64,000 bases of DNA from an uncultured Ilumatobacter sp. Lineage in GTDB: Bacteria > Actinomycetota > Acidimicrobiia > Acidimicrobiales > Ilumatobacteraceae. Positions within the stretch are counted from its first letter, which is position 1. Each line of letters starts with the position of its first letter. The notes below the pieces were generated by a model. That model was not told the DNA's origin. It did no database searches and saw nothing but the letters and a program-made list of their open reading frames with translations. Location of the stretch: assembly GCA_905182555.1 (NCBI GenBank), contig CAJJBX010000015.1, positions 31,814-95,813 on the forward strand. Direction: 5' to 3'. The position numbers and the translations under genes are program-made. Below are positions 8,556-17,796 of this stretch, piece by piece.

Positions 8556-9983
8556 ATGCAAACCCAGCTGTTTATTGGTGGCCAATGGCGAACTTCATCC
8601 ACGGACTCGACGTTCGACGTGTTCGATCCGGCAACGGGTGAGCTGATCGTCGCCGTTGCTTCGGCGTCAGCCGACGATGCAGAGGCCGCATGCGGCGCGG
8701 CGCATATCGCGCAGCAGCAGTGGGCCGCTGTTGCTCCGCGCGAGAAATCCGAAATTCTCCGGCGTTGTTTTGAAATCATGCACGAGCACAGTGATGAACT
8801 CGCCCGGCTGATCGTGCGCGAGTCCGGCAAGCCCCTCGCAGACGCCATCGGCGAAGTTGGATACGCCGCTGAGTTTTTCCGCTGGAACTCCGAAGAAGCT
8901 GTGCGTATCCGCGGGTCGATCGGAACGGCGCCATCGGGCAATAACCAGATCATCGTGCGCCATCCTCCCGTCGGTGTCGTGGTCATTGTTACGCCATGGA
9001 ACTTCCCGGCCGCAATGATCACACGCAAGTTGGCACCAGCGCTCGCTGCTGGCAACGCCGTGGTCATCAAGCCGCCTGCCGAAACCCCGCTCACGGCGCT
9101 CCGGCTCGCCGAACTGTTCGCCGAAGCGGGGATACCCGACGGTGTGATCAACGTGACGCCGACCGCCGACGCCGGTACGTGGTTTGATGCTGCCGTCGAA
9201 CATCGAGCGACCCGCATGGTGTCGTTTACCGGCTCGACGGCGACGGGGCAGAAACTACTGCGGCGCACTGCAGGATCGGGCAAGGCACTGACGCTAGAGC
9301 TGGGCGGCAAGTCCCCCTACATCGTGTTTGATGATGCCGACATCGATGCTGCCGTGGCCGGCGCGATCACAGCCAAAATGCGCCATTCAGCGCAGACATG
9401 CACGGCCGCGAACCGCTTCTTTGTTCAGGCTGGGGTTGTCGAGGAGTTCACGACAAAGTTTGCAGCGGCGATGCGTGCGGTCCCGATCGGGCCAGGCTTG
9501 TCCGCAGGGGTCGAATGTGGCCCGCTGATCCACGAGGCTGCGATCGACAAAGTCGAGGGGCTCGTCGAAGCTGCCGTTGTGGCCGGCGCAAAAATCGAGG
9601 CTGGTGGTCATCGGCTCGATCGGCCGGGCAGCTTCTTCGAGCCGACCGTGTTGAGCAACGTCGCATTCGATTCTCCGATCACTCGCGAGGAGATCTTTGG
9701 CCCGGTTGCTCCGATCATCACTTTCACTGACATCGACGAGATGATCGATCATGCAAATGACACGGAGATGGGTCTGATCGGTTACGTGTTCACCAGGGAT
9801 CTTGCCCTCGGCCTCAACGTCAGCGATCGGCTCCAAGCCGGAATGATTGCCCTCAATCGCGGTGCCATCTCAGATCCGGCAGCACCCTTTGGCGGTATGA
9901 AGCAGTCGGGTCTCGGGCGTGAGGGTGCGAGCGATGGCATCTACGAGTTCTGCGAGACGCAGTACATCGGCGTCGCCTATTGA
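8556..9983 (+). CDS. NAD(P)-dependent aldehyde dehydrogenase, GabD-like
   Basis: 475 residues. The cofactor site (VTPWNFPAAMI and FTGSTATGQKLL), the general-base glutamate in LTLELGGKSP and the catalytic cysteine in SAQTCTAANRF are all present. Overall sequence is closest to the succinate-semialdehyde dehydrogenase group. The ATG at 8556 gives MQTQLFIGGQW, the usual beginning of the family; a GGAGGAGGAGG run lies about 20 bases upstream, farther than ideal. It is transcribed divergently from the MpaB-like gene with a 138-bp gap. The actual aldehyde is not determinable. Confidence 0.85.
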   Translation: MQTQLFIGGQWRTSSTDSTFDVFDPATGELIVAVASASADDAEAACGAAHIAQQQWAAVAPREKSEILRRCFEIMHEHSDELARLIVRESGKPLADAIGEVGYAAEFFRWNSEEAVRIRGSIGTAPSGNNQIIVRHPPVGVVVIVTPWNFPAAMITRKLAPALAAGNAVVIKPPAETPLTALRLAELFAEAGIPDGVINVTPTADAGTWFDAAVEHRATRMVSFTGSTATGQKLLRRTAGSGKALTLELGGKSPYIVFDDADIDAAVAGAITAKMRHSAQTCTAANRFFVQAGVVEEFTTKFAAAMRAVPIGPGLSAGVECGPLIHEAAIDKVEGLVEAAVVAGAKIEAGGHRLDRPGSFFEPTVLSNVAFDSPITREEIFGPVAPIITFTDIDEMIDHANDTEMGLIGYVFTRDLALGLNVSDRLQAGMIALNRGAISDPAAPFGGMKQSGLGREGASDGIYEFCETQYIGVAY

Positions 9984-9996
9984 GTCGCCAGTCGCT

Positions 9997-11340
9997 TCAC
10001 GACTCGGCGCTGGGCTGACGGCGCTCCGAGCCGCCGCGCAGTTCGAACTTCGCCAGGCGGACATCGAGCACCTCGACCAATCGATCGACGTGCTCGGACG
10101 AGAACGTGAGCGGCGGGCGGATCTTGAGCACGTTGGTGTGTGGCCCGGTCAATCCAATGAGGATCCCGTCGTGGCGGAGCTCGGTTGCGAGGCGTCGGCC
10201 GTCGTCGTACGCAATTGGTGTGCGCGTGCCCCGATCAGCAACGAGGTCGAGGCCCCAAAACAGACCGCCACCCTGCACGTTGCCAATCACGTTGTGCCGC
10301 GCGGCGAGTTCAGTCAGCTGGGTCGACAGTCGAATTCCCATGGCGCTGGCGTTGCGCAGAAGCTGTTGGTCTTCGATCACGTCAAGTACCGAGTTGGCAA
10401 CGGCGCGTCCTGGTCCTGCTCGGTGGCGGCGGGCTTGATGGCGGCGGTGCGCAGCGGGCGCGGCAGCTTGGGCTCCTTGATCTCGAAGCGCGCGTTCTCG
10501 CTCTCCCTGACGATGTCCGGCACCAGGCCGCCGAGCCAGCCCTTCCTTGGCACCAGCCCGCCCTCTCCGAGCACGTCGACCACGTCCTGGCTCGTGCCTT
10601 GGAGGCCTTGGGTATTGCTCGACGTAGCCGTCGGGTGCGACGAGTACGCCGTTCGAGTCCCAGCTCGGGTCGACCAGCCATGCAGCCGGTCGATGGCCGC
10701 GCTCGTTGAGCGCGTCGAGTTCGATGGTGACGAGGTCTGCGTAGCGTTCGCCGAGGTCGCCACCGTCCGGGTCAGCGAGGTCCGGGCCATTGAGGTCCGG
10801 GTCATCGGCGCGGAATCGACCTCGATAGTCGTTTGGCGCATCGATCACGCCCAGCCAGTCGGGGCGAAGAGCAGCCGGATAGCTGTCGGTCGACAGCAGG
10901 GACACCAGTGACGAGTTGCCGTGATAGCTGTGTTCACTCACGACGACGCCGTGCTGGCCAGTGACGGTGCGCGCAATCTCGACGGCCAGATCGTTGGCCT
11001 CGGTGCCGGTGCACACGAAGAAGCACGTCTGGAGCCCGTCGGGAAGCATGGATCCAAGCCGTTCGGCCAGACGCACGACCTCCTCGTGGAGATATCGGGT
11101 GTGGGTGTTGAGTTGGGCGGCCTGACCAGCGAGTGCGGCGACGACGCGGGGGTGGGCGTGGCCGACCGACGGCACGTTGTTGTAGCAGTCGAGCAATTGG
11201 TTCCCGTCGACATCGGTGACCCAGACGTCCTCGCCGCAAACGAGATGTACCGGGTCGTCGTAGAACAATTGATACGAGGGGGCCAAGGCGGATTCGCGTC
11301 GAGTTCGAAGATCGTTGTTTATGCGGGTTCCGTCGTTCAT
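9997..11340 (-). CDS. class III PLP aminotransferase with a replaced catalytic core (probably non-functional as read)
   Basis: 447 residues in one open frame. The first 260 residues are clearly class III aminotransferase (WVTDVDGNQLLDCYNNVP, FVCTGTEANDLA, SEHSYHGNSS) and the last 120 also fit (NVQGGGLFWGLDLV, ILIGLTGPHTNVLKIRPPL). Between them, the part that should hold the aspartate contacting PLP (DEVQ) and the Schiff-base lysine is replaced by about 70 Arg/Ala-rich residues. The gene therefore lacks both PLP-binding residues. Its ATG overlaps the stop of the small gene upstream (TGATG), implying coupling. Chimeric assembly is as likely as true decay. Confidence 0.75.
   Translation of the reverse strand: MNDGTRINNDLRTRRESALAPSYQLFYDDPVHLVCGEDVWVTDVDGNQLLDCYNNVPSVGHAHPRVVAALAGQAAQLNTHTRYLHEEVVRLAERLGSMLPDGLQTCFFVCTGTEANDLAVEIARTVTGQHGVVVSEHSYHGNSSLVSLLSTDSYPAALRPDWLGVIDAPNDYRGRFRADDPDLNGPDLADPDGGDLGERYADLVTIELDALNERGHRPAAWLVDPSWDSNGVLVAPDGYVEQYPRPPRHEPGRGRRARRGRAGAKEGLARRPGAGHRQGERERALRDQGAQAAAPAAHRRHQARRHRAGPGRAVANSVLDVIEDQQLLRNASAMGIRLSTQLTELAARHNVIGNVQGGGLFWGLDLVADRGTRTPIAYDDGRRLATELRHDGILIGLTGPHTNVLKIRPPLTFSSEHVDRLVEVLDVRLAKFELRGGSERRQPSAES
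10402..10611. other. Foreign-looking 210-bp insert inside the aminotransferase gene
   Basis: This stretch shows no aminotransferase similarity in any frame. Read on the minus strand in another frame it is protein-like (DVVDVLGEGGLVPRKGW, then RFEIKEPKLPRPL) and nearly every codon ends in G or C, unlike the flanking gene. It replaces rather than interrupts: the normal core would be some 20 residues longer. It may be a fragment of another organism's gene joined during assembly, or a real recombination. Confidence 0.6.
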
Positions 11341-11645
11341 CAGCGTTCCGTCGTGTCGAGTTGGTGATGCAGTTCTTCGGTGGTCGCTCTCGGATCGAGT
11401 TTGCCCCAACGCAAGAGGTTTGCCAGGTAGCCAGGTAGCTCACCGGCAATATCGGCGAGTCGACAGGCCGGCGCTTTTCGCGTTTGGTATTCGATGAGCA
11501 GCAGACCGAGCACGATACGAGTCAACACCAGATTGGCGAGGAGGTCGACTTCGACGATGTCTGCAAGTCGATGAAGGATCTCGCTGTCTTCGCGCAGGAT
11601 GCAGCCGAGCGGATGGTCGCCGTCGGCCCGCTGGCGTATCCTCAA
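11340..11645 (-). CDS. small conserved-looking protein of unknown function, translationally coupled to the aminotransferase
   Basis: 101 residues from a TTG at 11645, preceded at seven bases by TGGAGG, which favours it over an upstream ATG at 11693 lacking such a site. The sequence is helical and leucine-rich (LHRLADIVEVDLLANLVLTR, IAGELPGYLANLLRWGKLDP) with no signal peptide. Its TGA overlaps the aminotransferase ATG as TGATG, so the pair forms an operon. I do not recognise the family. It faces the divergent aldehyde dehydrogenase gene at 11762. Confidence 0.6.
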   Translation of the reverse strand: MRIRQRADGDHPLGCILREDSEILHRLADIVEVDLLANLVLTRIVLGLLLIEYQTRKAPACRLADIAGELPGYLANLLRWGKLDPRATTEELHHQLDTTER

Positions 11646-11761
11646 CGAGTTACCTCCAGTCGTGAACGTCGGAAACGAAATCCCCGGGAACATTCTTGGT
11701 GGGTCGGTGTTCGGGCTGCAGACACCTCCCCCAAAAACGAATCCCCCGTAAGAGGAGCCAC

Positions 11762-13210
11762 ATGACCGCTATTGACCTCATTGACCGTCGGCAGTTTTAC
11801 ATCGATGGAGCGTGGGCGCCGCCCGTGGAGCAACACGATGCTCTCGTGATCGACCCGTCCACCGAGCAGGCCTGTGCGGTCATCTCGCTTGGGTCACAAT
11901 CCGATACTGACGCGGCTGTTGCTGCGGCGCGTGCGGCGTTTGATTCCTGGAGCATCACCCCGGCAGCGGAACGGGTGGCTCTGCTCGTGAAACTGCTCGA
12001 GGTGTACGAACGACGTTCCGGCGAAATGGCGGAGGCGATCTCGATGGAGATGGGCGCACCGATCGACCTGGCCCTGAAGTCGCAGGTGAGCGCTGGTTCG
12101 TGGCATATCCGCAACACGATTGCTGCACTCGAAGCATTCGACTTCGATCGGCCGCTCAGCGACGGGGCTCCGGGCGATCGGATCCTGTACGAAGCTGTGG
12201 GGGTGTGCGCCATGATCACACCGTGGAACTGGCCAATGAACCAGGTGACACTCAAAGTCGCCCCAGCGCTTGGTGTTGGGTGCACGATGGTCCTCAAGCC
12301 CTCCGAGGTCGCACCCTTGTCGTCGTCGCTCTTTGCTGAGATGGTCGATGAGGCAGGGTTCCCTCCGGGCGTCTTCAACCTCGTCAATGGCGACGGCGTT
12401 GGCGTCGGGTCGCAGCTGTCGGCGCATCCTGACGTCGACATGGTGTCCTTCACTGGATCAAACCGTGCCGGGGTTGCCATCACCCGCAACGCTGCGGAGT
12501 CGGTCAAGCGCGTCGCTCTGGAGCTTGGTGGCAAGGGCGCCAACATCGTGTTTGCCGATGCGGATGATGCGGCTGTCGAGCGGGGTGTGCGCCACTGTTT
12601 CAACAACAGCGGTCAGTCGTGCAACGCCCCCACCCGCATGCTGGTCGAGCGTCCTGTGTACGACGCAGCGGTTGCGACAGCAGAACGTGTCGCAAACGAG
12701 ATGATTGTCGACGTTGCCTCGAAGAACGGCCGCCATATCGGCCCGGTTGTCTCACAAGCACAGTTCGACAAGATCCAGGGTCTGATCGAGAGCGGTCAGA
12801 GCGAAGGTGCACGGCTGGTGGCCGGCGGGGTCGGCCGGCCCGACGGGCTTGAGGTTGGCTACTTCGTGCGACCGACAGTATTTGCCGACGTGTCGCCGGA
12901 GATGACGATCTCGCGCACCGAAATCTTCGGCCCCGTGCTCGCAATCACGCCGTTCGACACTGATGACGAGGCGATTGAGATGGCGAACGACACCTCGTTC
13001 GGTCTGACCAACTACGTCCAGACGGGCGACATCGACCGAGCCCGGCAAGTCGCCAAACGGTTGCGGTCAGGCATGGTTGAAATGAATGGGAAGTCGCGTT
13101 CGGCCGGGTCGCCGTTCGGTGGTTACCGCCAATCCGGAAACGGACGTGAGGGTGGCACCTGGGGCTTGGAAGAGTTTCTTGAAGTGAAGGCTGTCAGCGG
13201 ATGGGCGTGA
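11762..13210 (+). CDS. aldehyde dehydrogenase family protein
   Basis: 482 residues, starting at ATG 11762 after a strong AAGAGGAG site. Family residues present: MITPWNWPMNQ, FTGSNRAGVAI, catalytic glutamate in ALELGGKGANI, catalytic cysteine in NSGQSCNAPTRM, and the NAD-contacting EIFGPVLAI. It oxidises an aldehyde to the acid with NAD(P). It overlaps the following zinc alcohol dehydrogenase region and is probably cotranscribed with it, so an alcohol-to-acid relay is a reasonable inference. Substrate unknown. Confidence 0.88.
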   Translation: MTAIDLIDRRQFYIDGAWAPPVEQHDALVIDPSTEQACAVISLGSQSDTDAAVAAARAAFDSWSITPAAERVALLVKLLEVYERRSGEMAEAISMEMGAPIDLALKSQVSAGSWHIRNTIAALEAFDFDRPLSDGAPGDRILYEAVGVCAMITPWNWPMNQVTLKVAPALGVGCTMVLKPSEVAPLSSSLFAEMVDEAGFPPGVFNLVNGDGVGVGSQLSAHPDVDMVSFTGSNRAGVAITRNAAESVKRVALELGGKGANIVFADADDAAVERGVRHCFNNSGQSCNAPTRMLVERPVYDAAVATAERVANEMIVDVASKNGRHIGPVVSQAQFDKIQGLIESGQSEGARLVAGGVGRPDGLEVGYFVRPTVFADVSPEMTISRTEIFGPVLAITPFDTDDEAIEMANDTSFGLTNYVQTGDIDRARQVAKRLRSGMVEMNGKSRSAGSPFGGYRQSGNGREGGTWGLEEFLEVKAVSGWA

Positions 13211-13236
13211 GTACCCGGCCCGACGGAGCGCTCACG

Positions 13237-14343
13237 ATGAAGGCAGCGGTCTGCCGCGAGTTCGGTGCGCCGCTCGTCATCGAAGAACTGCTCATCGACC
13301 CACCCAAGCGTGACGAGGTGCTCGTCGATATCCACGCAGTCGCCATCTGCGCAAGCGACCTGCACGCCAACGATGGATCCTGGGGTGGAGCGCTCCCCGC
13401 CGTTAACGGGCATGAAGCATCCGGCGTCATCGCAGCCGTCGGGCCCGGAGTCGAGTCAGTGGCAGTAGGGGACCGCGTGGTCATCTCGCTACTGCGCAAT
13501 TGCCGTGACTGCTTCTTCTGTAATCGTCACGAGACGCACCTGTGCGAGCGTCGAGGCGGTTTCGCTATTGCAACCGAGCATCGGCTGCACGATGCCGACG
13601 GCAACGATGTCATCCAGGGCGTGTACACCGGCGCTTTCGCCGAGCGAACAGTCGTCCATCACTCGCAGGTCGCGCGCATTGACGACTCGATGGGTTTCGA
13701 CGTCGCTTCGCTCCTCGCGTGCGGCGTCATCACGGGCTTCGGCGCCGTGACCAACACCGCCGACGTGGCTGCCGGTTCGAGCGTGGTCGTTGTCGGTGCC
13801 GGAGGGGTTGGGCTCAATTCGATCCAGGGTGCCCGGGTGGCGGGCGCATCGTCGGTCATCGCCGTCGATGTCAGTGACCAAAAACTCGATGACGCGAAGG
13901 AGTTCGGCGCCACTGACGTCGTTCGAGGCGACCAGGTAAACGTTGGCGAAGCAGTTGCGGCGCTGACCGGTGGGCGCGGCGCTGATTATGTGTTTGTCAC
14001 CGTCGGTTCGACGGCTGCCATCGAGCAGGCCATCGGCATTGCGCGCCAGGGTGGAACCGTCGTAGTAGTTGGTATGACGCGCACCGGCGACGTCGTGTCG
14101 ATCGATGGGAGCGGGTTCGCCGGTGACGGCAAGCGGGTGATCGGCTCGTTCATGGGGTCGACGGACCTTGCGCGCGACCTGCCGCGGCTGAGTCAGCTGT
14201 ATGCAGATGGCGACCTGCATCTCGACCAACTCATCACGACGACGTACACCCTCGATCACATCAATGAGGCGATTGCGTCGACGCGTTCGGGTCAAGCCCG
14301 CCGCAACGTCATCATCATCGAGCACCCCACTGCTCCTCGTTGA
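13237..14343 (+). CDS. zinc-dependent medium-chain alcohol dehydrogenase
   Basis: 368 residues from ATG 13237 (MKAAVCREFG), the usual family start with GGAG eight bases upstream; an ATG at 13201 inside the preceding gene would add 12 residues. Catalytic zinc ligands are Cys in AICASDLH and GHE; the structural zinc site is the four-cysteine pattern CRDCFFCNRHETHLC. The Rossmann motif VVGAGGVGLNSIQGA binds NAD(P). It follows the aldehyde dehydrogenase in the same transcription unit, suggesting sequential oxidation of an alcohol. Confidence 0.9.
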   Translation: MKAAVCREFGAPLVIEELLIDPPKRDEVLVDIHAVAICASDLHANDGSWGGALPAVNGHEASGVIAAVGPGVESVAVGDRVVISLLRNCRDCFFCNRHETHLCERRGGFAIATEHRLHDADGNDVIQGVYTGAFAERTVVHHSQVARIDDSMGFDVASLLACGVITGFGAVTNTADVAAGSSVVVVGAGGVGLNSIQGARVAGASSVIAVDVSDQKLDDAKEFGATDVVRGDQVNVGEAVAALTGGRGADYVFVTVGSTAAIEQAIGIARQGGTVVVVGMTRTGDVVSIDGSGFAGDGKRVIGSFMGSTDLARDLPRLSQLYADGDLHLDQLITTTYTLDHINEAIASTRSGQARRNVIIIEHPTAPR

Positions 14344-14558
14344 GCCCATCCCTCCGCAGACCGACCTCGACGTAGTTGGCGACGTTGACGAGGCCGGGCG
14401 TACACCAACGCGGCCAGGCTCGTCGCAGCAGCGCTGATCAATTGTGTCCGCTTGTTCAGGAGGTTCGCGGGTTCAGCAGCCGGTCGCGCTGGGACGCAGC
14501 CCGAACCAGCGGTGGTCGTTAACGTTGGCGTGATGATCACCTCCAGCAGCGTCGGACC

Positions 14559-15116
14559 GTGAGTACCAACGTGCTCGACGAGTTTGTTGCCACTTGCCGA
14601 GCGGTTGTCATGGGCGAGCAGCCGATTGTCGAGATCACACGGGCAATGGAGCAACTTGTTGCCGAGCCGTCGGTACTGGCTGCGCAGATTCCCGAGCCGG
14701 TCATGGGACTGAGTTCTTCTGTTGCAGGTTCCGACGAGATCCTCTTCGAAGACGAGTCCCTCACCGTGTTTGTCGTCCACTCGGCACCCGACGTTCAACA
14801 GCCCCCTCACGATCACCTGATTTCGGCGGTTATTGGTGTCTACGAGGGCATCGAGGAGCAGCGGTATTTCCGCCGTGAGGGCGGGTCACTGGTTCGCAGC
14901 GGTGGCGCCGACATTGGTCCCGGCGAGGTGCTGGCTTTGGGTCCTCGGGCCGTGCATGCCATCAGCGCAAACGGCGGTTGGTGTCGGGCCGTGCATGTGT
15001 ACCTCGGTGCACTCAGTTCGATCGACCGTTCGCTGTTTGACCCCGAAACGTTTGACGAGAAACCAATGACCAGTGAGCGGTACGAAAAGTTTTGCCGCCG
15101 CGGTGGATCGTCATGA
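14559..15116 (+). CDS. cupin-fold predicted metal-dependent enzyme, cysteine-dioxygenase-like
   Basis: 185 residues from a GTG at 14559. The metal-binding cupin motif is in PPHDHLISAVIGVYEGIEEQ, with the partner histidine in LGPRAVHAISANG and a third in RAVHVYLGAL. The pattern resembles the cysteine dioxygenase/3-mercaptopropionate dioxygenase-like double-stranded beta-helix group. The 215 bases before it contain no gene I can support. Substrate is not predictable; thiol or small-acid dioxygenation is a family-based possibility only. Confidence 0.65.
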   Translation: MSTNVLDEFVATCRAVVMGEQPIVEITRAMEQLVAEPSVLAAQIPEPVMGLSSSVAGSDEILFEDESLTVFVVHSAPDVQQPPHDHLISAVIGVYEGIEEQRYFRREGGSLVRSGGADIGPGEVLALGPRAVHAISANGGWCRAVHVYLGALSSIDRSLFDPETFDEKPMTSERYEKFCRRGGSS

Positions 15117-15144
15117 GACTGCCCCGCAGAAATCGTGAGGCGCC

Positions 15145-15402
15145 GAGTGCTCCGACGCGTATGCCGGGATCTCGGTCGGCGATGGCGATGTTGATGATGT
15201 CGCCGTCAGAGCGGAACTTGGCCTGTGCTGCGCCGACGCCGTCGGGTGTTCCCGTGAAGATGAGATCGACGGTGGTCAGTGTGGTGATCGAGGAGAGGTA
15301 GCTGATGGGCGTCGGCACATCGAAGATCAGATCGGTGGTCGGGCCGTCCTGTCGGGACTCGCAGGCGACGTGCAGAGCGGCGCGCCCGGTGAGCGTCGTG
15401 AG
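15145..15402 (-). pseudogene. remnant of a fumarylacetoacetate-hydrolase family gene
   Basis: On the minus strand about 85 residues match the C-terminal core of FAH-family hydrolases: TTDLIFDVPTPISYLSSIT followed by DLIFTGTPDGVGAAQAKF. The N-terminal half, including the metal-binding ExE region, is missing, and the next 5' sequence is a different gene. No proper start exists. It therefore looks like a truncated relic lying between two unrelated genes. Confidence 0.7.
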
Positions 15403-15457
15403 CTGGTGGGCCAGTCGGCGTTCAAGGACTCGAACGCTCCGTGGGCTACTGCCTTGT

Positions 15458-15823
15458 TCAGGCCGAAGCGGCCTCGGCTTCGCGCGCGATTCGGGCTGCC
15501 CGGAAGGACTGAATTGCCAGCACCAGGAAGGCACCCATCACGATGACAGTTGCGAGTTGCGTAAACAGCGCCAAACCGGTGCTGCTGCGCCCGATTGCTG
15601 ACCCGGCGCTGGAAATAAGAGCCAGAAGCGCAAGCGCTGCGGCGGCATGCATGAGGTGGTGGTTGAGATCTGGTTTGGCGCGGCCTGCGACTCCGAGCGC
15701 AACGAAGATTACGCCGATGAACGCCGGGATGAGTGTCGTGATGCTGCCGGTATCGGAAACGATGTTGCCGAAGACCCCCACCACGATGAGTGCAGCGCCA
15801 GCAATGATTGACTTGTAAGCCAT
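15458..15823 (-). CDS. small four-helix membrane protein of unknown function
   Basis: 121 residues with four hydrophobic segments at roughly residues 5-22, 28-46, 57-75 and 86-105, then a basic tail (FRAARIAREAEAASA) likely cytosolic. It starts MAYKSIIAGAALIVVGVFG. No catalytic motif is visible and I do not recognise the family beyond generic actinobacterial membrane proteins. It stands alone between the FAH remnant and a 273-bp stretch (15824-16096) in which I see nothing. Confidence 0.65.
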   Translation of the reverse strand: MAYKSIIAGAALIVVGVFGNIVSDTGSITTLIPAFIGVIFVALGVAGRAKPDLNHHLMHAAAALALLALISSAGSAIGRSSTGLALFTQLATVIVMGAFLVLAIQSFRAARIAREAEAASA

Positions 15824-16096
15824 GAGCCGATTCTATGGCGGAATCGTGATGCTTGAATCATGACGCCTGAATCGTGGTTGGCTCTTGGTTATCTGTGACC
15901 GTTGCCGTCTCCGGTGGGCCTGGGCGAGTTCCAGCCAGCGCTCTGGGCATGGCGATTCGGGATCGTGCATGTCCGACAACAGGCTCGCCGCGCCGCGACT
16001 CCTACGACAGGGCGGTTGCTGCAACCATCAACGGGGCAGAGAAACAGAACTCGTGCGCGCAGGCCTGGCAACAGTCTCGTCCAAGCTCTGCTGGAG

Positions 16097-16882
16097 TCAG
16101 TTCACGAACTGACGGAAGTTCGGCTTGCGCTTCTCTTTGAACGCGTTGACACCTTCCTGAGACTCGGCAGTGCCGTAGTAGAGGTTGGTTGCGTACATGC
16201 CCATTCCCGCGATTCCTGACTGATGGGCAGTGTCCATGTTGAACGAGCGCTTCGCGATTGCAATCGCTGTGGGACTTTTCTCGCAGATCTCGTTCGCCCA
16301 CTCCTCAACAGTGGCGTCGAGTTCGTCATCAGGCACGCAGATGTTGGCAAGCCCCATTTCTTCGGCTTGCCGTCCGGAATAGCGGCGGCAGAGGTACCAG
16401 ATTTCCCGAGCTTTCTTCTCGCCAACGACGCGAGCGAGAAACGTGGTGCCGTACCCGGCGTCGACTGAACCCATGGATGGGCCGACTTGTCCGAAGGTCG
16501 CCGACTCACCACAGAGTGTTAGATCGCAGATGGTCGCGAGCACGTTGCCGCCGCCGATCGCGTAGCCCTGCACCTTGGCGATCACGGGAACCGGAACGTC
16601 GCGAATCGCAGCATGCATCTCTTCGACCGGCATGCCGACCGTGCCGCGACCGTCGTACTGCTGGCCTTCGTGAACCGACTGGTCGCCGCCGGTACAGAAC
16701 GCCCGGTCACCTGCGCCGGCGAAGACGATGACACCAACATCGGAGTCGTAGCCAACGTGTCCGAAGGCATGAATGAGTTCCTCGCAGGTCTGGCCACGAA
16801 AGGCATTCATGACCTTCGGCCGATTGATGGTGATGTACGCAACATGGTCACGTTTGTTGACCGTGATGTCGGTGTAGTCCAT
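16097..16882 (-). CDS. badI: 2-ketocyclohexanecarboxyl-CoA hydrolase (BadI)
   Basis: 261-residue crotonase-fold enzyme that opens the ring of 2-oxocyclohexane-1-carboxyl-CoA to pimelyl-CoA. Similarity to Rhodopseudomonas BadI as I recall it extends along the whole length: NRPKVMNAFRGQTCEEL, GDRAFCTGGDQS, QGYAIGGGNVLATICDLT, GQVGPSMGSVDAGYGT, then AIAKRSFNMDTAHQ. MenB-like paralogues lack several of these blocks. It is cotranscribed with badH (54 bp upstream), the same pairing as in the characterised bad cluster. Confidence 0.9.
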   Translation of the reverse strand: MDYTDITVNKRDHVAYITINRPKVMNAFRGQTCEELIHAFGHVGYDSDVGVIVFAGAGDRAFCTGGDQSVHEGQQYDGRGTVGMPVEEMHAAIRDVPVPVIAKVQGYAIGGGNVLATICDLTLCGESATFGQVGPSMGSVDAGYGTTFLARVVGEKKAREIWYLCRRYSGRQAEEMGLANICVPDDELDATVEEWANEICEKSPTAIAIAKRSFNMDTAHQSGIAGMGMYATNLYYGTAESQEGVNAFKEKRKPNFRQFVN

Positions 16883-16936
16883 GGGAATGCTCCTACTGGT
16901 TGAGTTGACGTGTGCTCTGGGGTGTTCGAACGGCTG

Positions 16937-17704
16937 CTAGCCAGCCATGGTGAGGCCGCCGGAGACACTCAGCACCTGACCGGTGACAAATGAGGCGTCG
17001 TCGCTGCCGAAGAACAGGACCGCGCCGATCAGGTCCTCAGGTTGGGCGATCCGGCCCATCGGGATGGAGCGACGGAACGCCTCACGTAGCTTTTCAGGGT
17101 TGGGCGCCGCGTCGGTGACGCTTGCAAGTAGTGCCGTGTCGGTGGGCCCGGGGCAGACGACGTTGAAGGTGATTCCGTGACGCGAATGCTCGCGGGCGAG
17201 CGTCTTGGAAAAAGCCACGATGCCTGCCTTGCACGCGGCGTAAACCGACTCGCCTGAGGAACCGACTCGGGCGGCATCGGATGCGATGTTGACGATTCGA
17301 CCACTTCCTCGCTCGACCATCCCCGGCAGTACCGCATGATGCATGTTGAGTGCACCCACGAGGTTGATATCGATCAGGCGGGCCCAGTCGTCGGGCTTCG
17401 TTTCGAGAAAGGGAGCGAAGAGGTCCCAGCCGGCGTTGTTCACCAAAACGTCGGTTGGGCCGAGTTCCGCGGTCACCTGCTCGAGGGCAGCGTCGACCGA
17501 TGATCGATCAGTGATGTCGGCGGCAACAGCGAGTGCGCGGTAGCCGTCGGCGGTGAGTGCTTTGGCAACGGCATCGGCAGGACCTTTCGCCCGGTCGAGC
17601 ACCGCGACACGGGCCCCTTGCGTTGCGAACCCGCGGCAGAGAGCCGCGCCGATCCCTCCTCCGCCACCGGTGACCACCACGGTCCGTTCATTGAATCTTT
17701 TCAT
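16937..17704 (-). CDS. badH: 2-hydroxycyclohexanecarboxyl-CoA dehydrogenase (BadH), SDR family
   Basis: 255 residues from ATG 17704, which has AGAGGTG upstream. The Rossmann motif TGGGGGIGAALCRGF and the catalytic Ser-Tyr-Lys (NIASDAARVGSSGESVYAACK) are intact. Blocks such as MHHAVLPGMVERGSGRIVN and NVVCPGPTDTALLA match BadH, which oxidises 2-hydroxycyclohexanecarboxyl-CoA with NAD. It is divergent from the MarR-type regulator; the 92-bp intergenic region carries GTTGTC direct repeats and a GTTGC/GCAAC pair that could be the operator, which is unproven. Confidence 0.9.
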   Translation of the reverse strand: MKRFNERTVVVTGGGGGIGAALCRGFATQGARVAVLDRAKGPADAVAKALTADGYRALAVAADITDRSSVDAALEQVTAELGPTDVLVNNAGWDLFAPFLETKPDDWARLIDINLVGALNMHHAVLPGMVERGSGRIVNIASDAARVGSSGESVYAACKAGIVAFSKTLAREHSRHGITFNVVCPGPTDTALLASVTDAAPNPEKLREAFRRSIPMGRIAQPEDLIGAVLFFGSDDASFVTGQVLSVSGGLTMAG

Positions 17705-17796
17705 TGAGGCACCTCTTGCAGTCTCGGCAACTTTGTTGCATGATGTTGTCATACTTGGTTGTCGAACGCAACTCCGGAAACGAAGGGAATCTGCAC

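Noticed and set aside
14292..14816. Minus-strand open frame between the alcohol dehydrogenase and the cupin gene
   Set aside because: Overlaps both genes, has no recognisable domain; short fragments such as VNVANYVEVGLRRDG in another frame were too little to name.
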